Shown here: in pieces, positions 30,487 through 38,964 of the stretch
How the letters are laid out: every line of letters begins with the position of its first letter
How positions within the stretch are numbered: the first letter of the stretch is position 1
Source: Mytilus galloprovincialis
Taxonomy: Eukaryota > Mollusca > Bivalvia > Mytilida > Mytilidae
DNA: 64,000 nucleotides
Reading direction: 5' to 3'
NCBI RefSeq assembly: GCF_965363235.1
Contig: NC_134840.1
Location: 96,794,416 to 96,858,415, forward strand
Notes under the pieces: generated by a model
What the model was told of the DNA's origin: nothing
Databases searched by the model: none
What the model saw: only the letters and a program-made list of their open reading frames with translations
Translations under genes and position numbers: made by a program

Positions 30487-30960
30487 ATGATGGAAGAATT
30501 TTTTCTGGAGAATCAAGAAGATCTGGATGCTTTAGATCCTCCACCACCACCCCCGGCCCCAACCCCTGAGTGCGAGCATGAGTGGTATGACGTATTTATT
30601 GGCTATACGGGTATCCCAGGTTTCCTCTGCTGCAGATGCGGTGCTGAAAAATTCGCGCAACGTATGGATCCTGAAGATTTTGCAGGAAGGAATTATAATC
30701 ACTTCTCTCGCCGCCGGAGACGTCCACGAGAACCGCAACCGCAGTGCACCATCAAAACTGTTCGTGGCAGTCAGTGCATGCATCCATGCCACCCGGGTAA
30801 AGACCAATGCACGAGGCATCTCAATCATCCCCCAAGGTCCCCACAACCACTCTGCCATACCAAGATGAAGAAAGGTATCGAGTGCAAGCATCCATGCAGA
30901 CCGGGTGAAGACCGATGCGGGAGGCACCAAACGCTTAGGGGCGTTCGTTCAAACGCTTAG
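30487..30960 (+). CDS. Small protein with three zinc-binding-like modules
   Basis: This 157-residue protein has an acidic, Pro-rich start (residues 18-27) and a possible zinc site at C29, H31, C48 and C51. A basic stretch follows (RRRRRPR near 75-81), then two equal modules with exact spacing C-x9-C-x3-C-x6-C-x2-H (C87-H111 and C123-H147). A related Cys/His motif is at residues 56-81 of this element's PolB. I do not recognise the family. The basic and zinc-binding character suggests nucleic acid binding, which is inference. The frame is uninterrupted and preceded by TATATATA at 30477-30484. The coding end runs into a 22-bp direct repeat. Confidence 0.7.
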   Translation: MMEEFFLENQEDLDALDPPPPPPAPTPECEHEWYDVFIGYTGIPGFLCCRCGAEKFAQRMDPEDFAGRNYNHFSRRRRRPREPQPQCTIKTVRGSQCMHPCHPGKDQCTRHLNHPPRSPQPLCHTKMKKGIECKHPCRPGEDRCGRHQTLRGVRSNA

Positions 30961-30994
30961 GGGCGTTCGTTCAAACGCTTAGGGGCGTTCGGAG
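30929..30994 (+). repeat. 22-bp direct repeat, three copies
   Basis: AAACGCTTAGGGGCGTTCGT and two following bases are repeated at 30929-30950, 30951-30972 and, as a variant, 30973-30994, followed by a shorter GGAGGCGTTCGG. The first copy forms the last codons and stop of the preceding gene. Each unit has an imperfect palindrome (CGCTTAGGGGCG). It may be a protein-binding site or simply replication slippage. Confidence 0.85.
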
Positions 30995-31009
30995 GCGTTC
31001 GGCGCAAGA

Positions 31010-31043
31010 AAATTTCCAGAGATTTTTTTTTCTCCGGAAATTT
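31010..31043 (+). terminator. Stem-loop after the zinc-module gene
   Basis: AAATTTCCAGAG (31010-31021) pairs with CTCCGGAAATTT (31032-31043) in 11 of 12 positions, across a 10-base A/T loop. It lies about 50 bp after the stop of the zinc-module gene and 60 bp before the next ATG, where it could end the upstream transcript. Confidence 0.5.
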
Positions 31044-31102
31044 ATTCCCCATCACCATTCTGGGTTCGTCACGACCAAACCTCCAAATGCTGCTATAAAT
31101 AA

Positions 31103-31930
31103 ATGACGTTCATCAAGATCACTGATCCAAAGCAGCGCGAGGCGCTCGCTAAAGAGCTGCAGGATACGAAGCGGGCTATTCAAGCGAGCAACCTGCAGCA
31201 TCGTCTCAGCAATATCGACCTGGACCGAGATCTCACCAAGGTCTTCAAGCCCGTGGTAGAGGCTCAGAAGGCAGCAGCTTCCCAGATCACTCAAAAGATC
31301 GAAGAACTACCTGCACCAGTGCCAGCCCTACCCCCGCCTCCCGAACCACTTCCCATCGAACCACCCATGAATACTATCCTCGGACCTCGGGCTCAGAAGT
31401 TTCTCAAGCTCAGCATGACTCCGAACGCCGACTACACGTTTGGGCTGAGAGTGGAAGGCAATACAATCATGATCGGGGGCTTACCCGTCAACTTCGAAGG
31501 TGATGATATTTTAGTGGATGGGGTGCGCTACAAAGGGACCCCCGGCCTATGGGAGCTGATGGTGATGAAGCGTCCCGAATCGTATGATCCCGAAGATCTG
31601 ATGACCTATGGCGAGATCTTGCGAGCATCGGGTGCCATGTATCAAGGAAATTCCATCCTATCGAGGACCCCAAAAGCGAACAGAAGCTACAAATGGAAGG
31701 AGATCGTATCGCACATCTATAAGCAAGATAAATTTGGCAGCGGTATGCCGGCCGTATTTCTCCCCAACGACTTCGACCCTTTGCTAGATCGTCTGGATCT
31801 GTGCGCCGCTGCCTATCGAGCTGGGAACAATGGAGTACGCAACGAGATGGTGGCCATCCTCGACGCCATGAAGCGTCTGGGGCACGTCGACCATGGCGAG
31901 TACGTTCAGCTGCATCGTCAGCTCTTATAA
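31103..31930 (+). CDS. Conserved Polinton protein of unknown function (DUF8207-like)
   Basis: This 275-residue protein has a charged helical N-terminus (about 1-65), a Pro-rich linker (about 70-90) and a compact domain from about 105 to 275. The domain contains the pattern VDGVRYKGTPGLWELMVMK and, later, NRSYKWKEIV. I recognise that pattern as recurring in Polinton-associated proteins of many invertebrates. I recall it as DUF8207, though the number is from memory. No enzymatic motif is evident. It lies in the structural half of the element just before the capsid genes, so a virion or assembly role is plausible. The start is fixed by TATAAATAAATG at 31094-31105. Confidence 0.75.
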   Translation: MTFIKITDPKQREALAKELQDTKRAIQASNLQHRLSNIDLDRDLTKVFKPVVEAQKAAASQITQKIEELPAPVPALPPPPEPLPIEPPMNTILGPRAQKFLKLSMTPNADYTFGLRVEGNTIMIGGLPVNFEGDDILVDGVRYKGTPGLWELMVMKRPESYDPEDLMTYGEILRASGAMYQGNSILSRTPKANRSYKWKEIVSHIYKQDKFGSGMPAVFLPNDFDPLLDRLDLCAAAYRAGNNGVRNEMVAILDAMKRLGHVDHGEYVQLHRQLL

Positions 31931-31937
31931 ATAAATT

Positions 31938-32294
31938 ATGCTTCTATTGATTAATCAAGGATATCGTCGGAAGTATGTGGTGGGTGGTCGAGGACTATTC
32001 GACGTCGCCACGAAGCTTCTCGGGCGCGTATTTACCTCCTCCACCGCTAAGACCTTAGGAAGCAAAGCCATGAGCGCTGCCACCAATGCTGCTATCAAGG
32101 GAGTCGAGAAGGGAGCTTCCAAGGCCGTCGACCACGTCGTAGAGAAAGTATCGCGCCGCAGCAAGATCCCAAAGCAACACGCCCCCAGCAAGATCCCGAA
32201 GCAAAGGACCTCGCAGCAGCAAGCCCGCCTGAATAATCTCATCTCAGGCGCTGGCATCGCCACCATCCACGACTTCGTCCAGCGCTATAAATAA
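31938..32294 (+). CDS. Small basic protein, likely virion core or membrane-active protein
   Basis: This 118-residue protein begins with a short hydrophobic-basic segment containing GGRGLFDVATKLLGR. An Ala/Lys-rich amphipathic helix follows (about 35-75), then two SKIPKQ repeats and a basic C-terminal part ending in Y-K-stop. Size, charge and position before the major capsid gene resemble small core or minor virion proteins of adenoviruses and adintoviruses, but I see no diagnostic motif. Its stop codon lies inside the TATAAATAAATA signal of the next gene. Confidence 0.65.
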   Translation: MLLLINQGYRRKYVVGGRGLFDVATKLLGRVFTSSTAKTLGSKAMSAATNAAIKGVEKGASKAVDHVVEKVSRRSKIPKQHAPSKIPKQRTSQQQARLNNLISGAGIATIHDFVQRYK

Positions 32295-32301
32295 ATACGC
32301 A

Positions 32302-33588
32302 ATGGCTGAAATTCTCTCCATCACTGAAGAACTAACCTTCGATGAAAGTCTCCAGGAGTATCAGGTCCACGAATATGAGCCCCAAGCCGGCGCCCAGCTC
32401 AATAATGCCGGTGCCGAAATCCGCATTAATATCGAGACCCAGGACGAGTTTCTCCATCCCGCCGAGAGCTACCTCTTAGTCGAAGGCAAGCTTCAGAAAA
32501 ACGACGGGACCGCCTACGTCAACGGTGATCTCGTATCGCTCGCTCATAATGGAGTGATGTTTCTCTTCCGCAGCATCAGCTACCGACTCTCCGGCCAGCA
32601 GATCGAGCATCTCAACGATCCAGGCGTCGCCACCACCATGCTGGGGATGCTCACCTACCCCGACGACTTCTCCAAATCCCAGGGACTCAACCAGCTATGG
32701 TTCAAGGATTCCACTGCCGATGCCGAAGCGGAAAATACCGGATTCGCAGCTCGGCATGGATATATCATCACCAAACCCCTTTCCAAGGGGTCATTCTCCT
32801 TCGCTATTCCCCTTAAGCATATCTTTGGATTTGCCGCCGACTACGAAAAGATCGTTTATGGATTCAAGCACGAGCTCTCTCTGGTGCGCGATTCGGATGC
32901 CAATGCAGTGCTAAGAGCTGCTGCCGTCAACGACGTAGCCAAAGTAGTCTTGAGCAAGGTATCGTGGTTCGTCCCCCACGTCACCCCCTCCGATCAAAAC
33001 AAGCTGCGGCTCTATAAGACCATCCAGAGTAAGTCCAAGATCGACTGCGGATTTCGCATGAGGCAGTGCGATTCCATAGCCGTGCCCCAGACCACTCAAT
33101 TCAACTGGCGCCTGGCTGCCAAAAGCGGACGCGAGAAACCTCGATGGATCATCGTCGCCTTCCAGACGGATAGGAGCAATGATCAGACGCATAATGCCGC
33201 CGTTTTCGATCACTGCCGATTGCGAAATATCCACGTGACCCTCAATGCAGAGCGCTATCCCGCCGTGGATTACGATGCCAGCTTCACCCAGAATAAGGTC
33301 GCCAGAGTCTTCAAGCAGGCTGCTGATTTCCGCAAGCATTTCCATAGCATGGAAAGTCTGCTCAGCAATGGTGGCGTCAATCCCTCCGACTTCATCGATC
33401 TCTACCCTCTCTTCGTGATCGACGTGAGTCATCAGTCCGAGCGCTTGAAGGAATCCACCGTGGATATCCAGATCCGAGCCGAATTTGAGCGCAACGTACC
33501 TGCCGCCACCGAAGCCTTCGCCCTGATCATCTCCGATCGAATCCTCCAGTTCGAATCCGATGGCCGGAAGATGAACGTCGTCTTCTGA
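32302..33588 (+). CDS. Major capsid protein, double jelly-roll
   Basis: This 428-residue protein corresponds in size, position and sequence character to the Polinton/adintovirus double jelly-roll major capsid protein. It forms pseudo-hexameric capsomers. Regular beta-strand-rich segments run through the protein. Typical stretches include the N-terminal EYQVHEYEPQAGAQLNNAG region, LFRSISYRLSGQQIE and DLYPLFVIDVSHQ. The frame is intact and no signal peptide is present. It is followed after 14 bp by the minor capsid gene. Assignment rests on remembered similarity and gene order. A structure prediction would settle the fold. Confidence 0.88.
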   Translation: MAEILSITEELTFDESLQEYQVHEYEPQAGAQLNNAGAEIRINIETQDEFLHPAESYLLVEGKLQKNDGTAYVNGDLVSLAHNGVMFLFRSISYRLSGQQIEHLNDPGVATTMLGMLTYPDDFSKSQGLNQLWFKDSTADAEAENTGFAARHGYIITKPLSKGSFSFAIPLKHIFGFAADYEKIVYGFKHELSLVRDSDANAVLRAAAVNDVAKVVLSKVSWFVPHVTPSDQNKLRLYKTIQSKSKIDCGFRMRQCDSIAVPQTTQFNWRLAAKSGREKPRWIIVAFQTDRSNDQTHNAAVFDHCRLRNIHVTLNAERYPAVDYDASFTQNKVARVFKQAADFRKHFHSMESLLSNGGVNPSDFIDLYPLFVIDVSHQSERLKESTVDIQIRAEFERNVPAATEAFALIISDRILQFESDGRKMNVVF

Positions 33589-33602
33589 GGATGATTATAT
33601 AA

Positions 33603-34373
33603 ATGAACGCTTCACTTTTGCAGAAAATCGCCACCAATACCGAGCCCAAGCAGGGGTTCTCCTTCATTGTATCCGGCACCGGTAGCCGAATCCTGACCCG
33701 GCTCAATCCACCCCTGCAGCTACGTGAAGACAAGGACTACGAGATGGCTTTGGTGAATCTGGAGACGTACTACTCCATCCCCAACATTCATGAAGCCAAT
33801 AATTCCCTACGCTACTCCCCCAATAACGGCCGTCGCTGGTTTCCCATCACCCTGAGCACCGGCTCCTATGGCATCAACAACATCAATGAGGAGATTCAGC
33901 GCCAGATGCTGCTCAACAAGCACAAGAAAAAGATCATCATCGATGCAAATCGCGCGACCCTGAGAGCAACGCTCACCCAGGCCACGACCTATCAAGTGGA
34001 TTTCGACGTCGACAATAGCATCGCTGACGTGCTGGGGTTTGATCGTAAGATGTATGCTCACGACAGATCCACGAATGGCTACAGAGAGGGTGAGCGCATC
34101 GTCAATATCATCAGCATCAATAGCATCATGGTGAATAGTGATATCATCCATGGTAGCTTCGTCAATGGCTCCCAGCAGTCCACCATCTATAGCTTCTTCC
34201 CAGGCGTCGACCCCGGCATGAAGATCCTCCAAAATCCAAAAAACCTAGTCTACCTACCCGTGACTCTGAGGACGATCAATCGTATGCAGACTTATCTCAC
34301 CGATCAAGACGGTCGCCCCATCGATCTACGCGGTGAGCATCTCACTATACGCTTTCATCTTCGCGAAGTATAG
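33603..34373 (+). CDS. Minor capsid protein (penton), single jelly-roll
   Basis: This 256-residue protein is the expected partner of the major capsid protein and would form the five-fold vertices. The segment YEMALVNLETYYSIPNI followed by the TGSYGINNINEEIQ segment is typical of Polinton pentons. The rest is strand-rich and ends in LTIRFHLREV. The start follows a TATATAAATG junction at 33596-33605, and the stop is four bases before the next ATG. Confidence 0.88.
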   Translation: MNASLLQKIATNTEPKQGFSFIVSGTGSRILTRLNPPLQLREDKDYEMALVNLETYYSIPNIHEANNSLRYSPNNGRRWFPITLSTGSYGINNINEEIQRQMLLNKHKKKIIIDANRATLRATLTQATTYQVDFDVDNSIADVLGFDRKMYAHDRSTNGYREGERIVNIISINSIMVNSDIIHGSFVNGSQQSTIYSFFPGVDPGMKILQNPKNLVYLPVTLRTINRMQTYLTDQDGRPIDLRGEHLTIRFHLREV

Positions 34374-34377
34374 ATAA

Positions 34378-34956
34378 ATGACTTACCAAGAATATGGTTT
34401 GAACTTAACGAAAGGTCAAGCTGATAAGCTGCAAAGGGCAGCCAAGAAGGGTTGCCCCGTCACCATCCGCCTATCCCATGCAAATCTTCGAGGGGAGCAC
34501 GCGATGCTTCTCACCACCCGTCAAATCCAAAAGATTACAAAGCTTCTCCAGAAAGGCTCCGGTGGTATGAATCTGGAGCTGAGTGCCACCCAACTGAAGG
34601 AGAATATGCAGAAAGTAGGTGGTTTCCTCCCCATGCTGGCCGGACTGGCTATGAGAGCCCTTCCCATGGTAGCCAAGACCATTTTACCTGCCCTCGGAGT
34701 GGGTGCTTTGAGTGGTTTGGGTAGCACTGCTATCTCCAAAGCCATCGGCTCTGGGTTGTATTTGAAGCGTGGTGGATGTGTGTGCATGGTGAAACCTAGC
34801 GGCAAAGGTCTCTACCTCAAACCGTCCAATGCCCGCATTATCCAAGGTGACGGCCTCTACCTAAAGCGGGGTCAGCAATTCCACGATGGTTCCGGCCTGA
34901 TCTTAGGTCCTAATAGCCCCTTCAAGAACGTACCCCTGCTCGGCATGCTCCTATAA
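34378..34956 (+). CDS. pVI-like membrane-active minor virion protein
   Basis: This 192-residue protein has a helical N-terminal half containing LTKGQADKLQRAAKKG. A Gly/Ala/Leu-rich hydrophobic segment at about 80-125 could insert into membrane. Three repeats of the form G-x-GLYLK(R/P)-x follow at about 126-165. In Polintons and adintoviruses, proteins of this type sit next to the penton gene and are compared with adenovirus pVI, which breaks endosomal membranes. The GLYLK repeats are a recurrent feature of such proteins from invertebrates. The exact role is inference. The TATAGATAAATG signal fixes the start. Confidence 0.7.
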   Translation: MTYQEYGLNLTKGQADKLQRAAKKGCPVTIRLSHANLRGEHAMLLTTRQIQKITKLLQKGSGGMNLELSATQLKENMQKVGGFLPMLAGLAMRALPMVAKTILPALGVGALSGLGSTAISKAIGSGLYLKRGGCVCMVKPSGKGLYLKPSNARIIQGDGLYLKRGQQFHDGSGLILGPNSPFKNVPLLGMLL

Positions 34957-34960
34957 ATAA

Positions 34961-35413
34961 ATGGATGATGAAGTAGATGGCAGACTCGAGGATTTCCTAG
35001 AATCCGAGGTCCAGAAATATTCCCGCATGCTTCGGATCTATAAGCGACTTGATAAGGTAGTCTCCATCGTCCTGGCTGCGGCCTCGATCAGCAGTCTATT
35101 GCTCACCAGCGGCACCATGGGATCGGCCTTGACCGGGGTTGGTGTCGCGGCGTCCCTCCCCCTTGGATCCCTCGCATGCTTGAGTGCTACGACCACTCTA
35201 GTGCTCTCGCTGATCACCAAGCGAATCGCCAAGAAAAAGATGAAGCATCGCGATACTCTCCGCTTGGCCAGATCCTATCAGTCTCAGCTCCCGGGTGAAG
35301 ATGGTACCTTTGCCGTCTGTCTGAAGAATTACTACGATGGAAAGGATCGACTACGCCAGCCATCGCCCCCATTCAGCGAAAGTCTAGCCAAGCATTCCCA
35401 AGACCCTCGCTGA
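34961..35413 (+). CDS. Two-helix membrane protein of the Polinton structural module
   Basis: This 150-residue protein has an acidic amphipathic N-terminus with a heptad-like helix (about 1-32). Two hydrophobic segments (about 33-50 and 55-85) are separated by Gly residues. A basic KRIAKKKMKHR stretch follows, then a polar tail. Two-transmembrane proteins of this layout recur in Polintons next to the pVI-like gene. Function is unknown; an internal or envelope-linked membrane protein is possible. It starts at the TATAAATAAATG signal at 34952-34963. Confidence 0.7.
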   Translation: MDDEVDGRLEDFLESEVQKYSRMLRIYKRLDKVVSIVLAAASISSLLLTSGTMGSALTGVGVAASLPLGSLACLSATTTLVLSLITKRIAKKKMKHRDTLRLARSYQSQLPGEDGTFAVCLKNYYDGKDRLRQPSPPFSESLAKHSQDPR

Positions 35414-35430
35414 TCCCAGTCCTCAAGTAT

Positions 35431-35462
35431 CTTTTTCCGATGGGTTTCCCCATCAGAAAAGG
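35431..35462 (+). terminator. Stem-loop between convergent genes near the right end
   Basis: CTTTTTCCGATGGG (35431-35444) pairs with CCCATCAGAAAAGG (35449-35462) apart from one or two positions, leaving a four-base loop TTTC. It lies 17 bp after the two-helix protein stop and 18 bp before the stop of the minus-strand gene, so it could end transcripts from both sides. Confidence 0.55.
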
Positions 35463-35480
35463 ATTCTCCCACGCCCCCTC

Positions 35481-35864
35481 TCAAATTACCACTTCGAAGT
35501 CAAAGTAGTCATACCCGCTCTTCTTTGACTTCTTCATCCCATAATTATCGATCTTGAGCAGGTGCCACTTTTGCTGCGATATTCGCCGCAATTCCCAGAT
35601 CATCCTGCTGCACGCCCAGACTTTGGTCTTTACCCCTTTCCTCTCCAACGTCAGAATCATACCCTCCCCGCACTGGCTTTTCGTCTCCTTGACCTCCACG
35701 ACTTGGAATATTTCCCAAGACAGGTCGCGCCACCTCAGAATCGGCTCGCGTCTGGCCTCCCTTTGAGCTTGTGCCCTCTTTCTCACTTCCTCGTCGCTCT
35801 CTTCCCGCACGGGACCTAGCAATCGGATATGTTGATCCATCTTTTGAAAAGATTCAGAATTCAT
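35481..35864 (-). CDS. Uncharacterised right-end protein, possibly OB-fold
   Basis: This 127-residue protein is encoded toward the element centre, starting 45 bp inside the right TIR. The first third is charged and helical, with a coiled-coil-like RKRAQAQREARRE stretch. The rest is strand-rich, with WEIFQVVEVKETKSQCGEG followed by an LTLERKGVKTKVWA segment and ending in YDYFDFEVVI. The pattern of a strand, a K-x-Y/Q-G turn and strands resembles small OB-fold-like proteins I recall from other Polintons. A single-strand DNA-binding role would fit a protein-primed replicon. This is a weak inference. Coding potential is supported by its GC-rich composition and the uninterrupted frame. Confidence 0.55.
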   Translation of the reverse strand: MNSESFQKMDQHIRLLGPVREESDEEVRKRAQAQREARREPILRWRDLSWEIFQVVEVKETKSQCGEGMILTLERKGVKTKVWACSRMIWELRRISQQKWHLLKIDNYGMKKSKKSGYDYFDFEVVI

Positions 35865-35908
35865 GATTTATTGGATTTCCAAATTTTTTAATCTATTTTG
35901 GTGAATTA

Positions 35909-36044
35909 TTACCTCCAAGCACTTTTTCAGCATCCCCGACTCACTCAAGACCCATTTGCATCCCGGGGGCCCAAATTTGGGGTCTGATGTAGGATTTCTG
36001 CATGGAAAATGGTCTTGCGGCAGAATTGTCATTATGACACTACT
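35909..36044 (-). repeat. Polinton right terminal inverted repeat
   Basis: This is the reverse complement of 21743-21878, 136 bp, ending ...CACTACT at 36044. The repeats are indistinguishable by eye, which implies recent insertion or sequence homogenisation during replication. Confidence 0.95.
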
Positions 36045-36050
36045 GATGCG
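36045..36050. repeat. Target site duplication, right (GATGCG)
   Basis: Direct duplicate of 21737-21742. The following ACTGTCATACATGTGAAAAG continues repeat R2. Confidence 0.95.
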
Positions 36051-36262
36051 ACTGTCATACATGTGAAAAGTTTAGCTAGCTATAAAACCAGGTTTATTCA
36101 AACATTTTTCTAAATAAGAAAATGCCTGTACCAAGTCAGGAATATGACAGTTATTATCCATTCGTTTGGTGTTTGAGTTTTTGATTTTGCCATTTGATTA
36201 GGGACTTTCCGTTTGCAATTTTCCTCGGTGTTTAGTATTTTTGTGATTTTACTTTTTACACT
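36045..36262 (+). repeat. Dispersed mussel repeat R2, right part split by the Polinton
   Basis: The sequence continues the R2 copy whose start is at 21721-21742. The CTATAAAACCAGG, GAAAATGCCTGTACCAAGTC and ATTAGGGACTTTCCG blocks follow in the same order as at 4921-5165. Confidence 0.9.
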
Positions 36263-37317
36263 TAAAGAGGGACAACTCTGAATAGTTTTTTTTTTTTTTA
36301 TCGTTGGAACAATTCCTGTTGTGGTAAATGCATCGATCTAAGGCAGCAACCATTCGTTTTCTGGGGGGGGGGGGGTGGGTGTCTGGACAAACTTATTTTT
36401 CTTCGCCTTCGGTGAAAAACAATCTATTTGTCTTGGTGACAAGACTGGAAACTGGAAACAAACTTTTTTTTTCAAAAAAATTCCAACTTAATAACCTATA
36501 ACTTGCGCCTACGAAATTCGAAAATTATGGTATCGCAGACCGAGAAATTACAAATTACTCTCAACAAAATCAAGTTTTATATATAAAAAAAAACCCACAC
36601 AATTCAATTCGTAATAAAATATTTATAATTGTTTTTAACTACATATGTGAATACCGAGTCCATTCCAATGCGCCTGTGGTCCAGCAGACAAAGCTTTGAG
36701 CAGGGATTTCTATACTGTTTAGTATAGACTGAAATCTTTTTTTTTCAAATTTAACAAATTAATTTAGAATTAATAGCATAACTGGGAATCCAACAAAATT
36801 GATATCCTAAAATTTCTAAAGATCTACTCCAAAATCGCCAATTACAATCTTTTAAAACTTTTTGAACTAATTCAAAATAGAGCAAAATATTTTTCATGAA
36901 GAAGTTAAAGCATCCACATCTTCAGGCTTCTTGTAAGGGTTAACCAGATGCTCCGTAGGGCGCAGATGTATACGACCACAGTGGTCGAACCCTGAACAGT
37001 TGGGGCAAGTATGATCAAGTATGGACACAACATTCAAGCTTGATACATCATAGGTTTCTGACACAGAATGAATATGGTCTTATGAACTTAAAATTATTTT
37101 TTTTTGCTATTGAGCAATACACTATACTGTTGAAAATCCCCTCAAAACAAAATACTTGTAGAAGAATTCGTTATAATTTCTGAAATCTGAAATGAGAAAA
37201 ATTTTACACACCTAACCCCCGCCCACTCCCACATTTTTGTTCACCTCCCCCGTTTCCTTATCAAAAAAGATAATCTCAATTCAAACTTCTTATGGAGTTG
37301 GCAACAATAACTACTCA
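36263..37317. other. AT-rich sequence, no gene seen
   Basis: This holds only short frames. It contains a G-run near 36363-36375 and AT-rich tracts. Confidence 0.4.
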
Positions 37318-38050
37318 TTTAAGGTAGCACAATACAAAGATTTCTTTACTTCCAATCACTAACCTTTGAAATGCTGTAACTTTCTTATAAATGCATAGAA
37401 AATAATAAAAGAGATATATATAAATAGATAAAAGATTAATCTTTTAAATGAATGCAATATTTTTATTATGCAATCATTATGTAATCAATTATTATGTAAT
37501 TAGTGGCAAAATCTGGGTAAGTTCACTTGAATGAATTTAGCTATATCATCTCTTTAACTATACAGAAAATTTTAACGAAATCTTAATCAACACATTATGG
37601 GCTTCTAAAGGGTATCTCAGATTGTCTCTATGGTATTCCATTCTCTCACAAATCTCTAATTAGTGTAAACATCCTAACCACATAAAAGAAGATAATGTTT
37701 AATTAGATGTAAAATTTGTCCTATTGGTTCTATCTGAAATCTGAGACACCCCTTTGTAGATAATGGCCATAGGAACAACATATAATAAAATCAACCCTCT
37801 AGGGATACCTATGCAGAATCTAATTTCATTTGAAAGTGGAAATTTGATGAAAAATATTTTAGACACAGTTAACATTATAATTGGTTACATAATTGTTGCA
37901 TAATACTAACATTGCATTAATTTGAAAGAGTAATCTGTTAGCTATCCAAAATTACCACTTTTATAAATGTTCAAGCATTATTAAGAAAGTTACAGCATTT
38001 TAAAACTTGGGAGTTGGAGTTATAAAATCTTTGTATTGTGCTACCTTAAA
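37318..38050. mobile_element. 733-bp MITE with 26-bp terminal inverted repeats
   Basis: The left end TTTAAGGTAGCACAATACAA is matched in reverse at 38031-38050, and the match continues through AAGATTT. A second inverted pair follows inside (GAAATGCTGTAACTTTCTT and AAGAAAGTTACAGCATTTT). There is no open frame. A diverged left part occurs at 50641-51050, which shows a dispersed family. The TTTAA at the ends may include the target duplication. Confidence 0.8.
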
Positions 38051-38519
38051 TACATCATAAAATATTAAAATATAAAATGACATATTCATGGTTAAAATTA
38101 ATATTAATAAACAGTAACTTCTAAAAATTAATTTACAGCTACACATCTCTTTACAATCATCATTTCTTAATGCATAATTTTCAAGCAGTGTAAGGGAGGT
38201 AATCAAGTAATCAACCATATATACAACAGTGTTCTTTAAATTTTAATTGGATTACCACCCCTTCACTGCTTTTAAATTTTCTAAATTGCCCTTTAACCAG
38301 AAAAACCCTCGTTTTCCCCTTTTTTTGTTTCTTATTGCTTGATGCATTGAACCATACCCCAAAAACCATCCCTTTATAGTATAGAAACTTGTGGTATAAT
38401 TTCAGAGAGATTTATACACTTAAACACAAGTTATTGACTGAAAACTAAAATAAACAGCTGCGCCATGAACGCATGATACGCCCGACGTCTTGTGTGGAAG
38501 TTTTATGCAATAATCATAA

Positions 38520-38964
38520 ATAGTTTCTGAGAAAGTTTTAAGCAATTACCATTTATTGGTTTTGAGACACGGCGCGACATGTGAAACCACCCCTCCCCCC
38601 CCCCCCCCCCCCCTTAACCCTGTTTTTTTTTTTACAAATATCACTAAAATAAAATTTTGAATCAAACCAAAAAGTATACAGATCTTTAGATTATTATAGC
38701 AAAGAAGTGTGTACAGTTTCAAGCAATAATCATAAATCGTTTTTGAGATACGGCCTGACATGTAAAAAAAAAACTCCCCTTTTTTACAAAATACTCAATA
38801 ACTCAAAAATAAAATTTGAGTCATCACCAAAAAGTATACAGATCTTAAGATTAATATAACAAAGAAGTGTGTAAAGTTTCAAGCAATAATCATAAATCGT
38901 TTTTGAGATACGGCGCGACATGTAAAAAACCCTCCCCCTTTTTTACAAAATACTAAATAACTCA
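38520..38964 (+). repeat. Repeat R5, tandem monomers (GATACGGCGCGACATG type)
   Basis: About three monomers of about 150 bp contain AAAGTATACAGATCTTAAGA, AAGTTTCAAGCAATAATCAT and GAGATACGGCGCGACATG. C-runs near 38588-38614 and T-runs separate the monomers. The array is interrupted at 38965 by an R3 element and continues at 40237. Confidence 0.75.

Larger units (their letters stand above)
21743..36044 (+). mobile_element. Complete Polinton/Maverick (adintovirus-like) element, 14.3 kb
   Basis: The element is bounded by 136-bp terminal inverted repeats that begin AGTAGTGTCATAATGAC and by a 6-bp duplication of GATGCG. It encodes a protein-primed PolB, adenain-like protease, integrase with chromodomain, A32-type ATPase, double jelly-roll major capsid protein, single jelly-roll minor capsid protein and several accessory proteins. 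All these frames are open without visible stops or frameshifts. The two inverted repeats look identical by eye. Base composition is clearly more GC-rich than the flanks. These points indicate a young insertion that may be functional. Because it has a full virion module, it can also be viewed as an integrated adintovirus-like virus. Confidence 0.97.
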
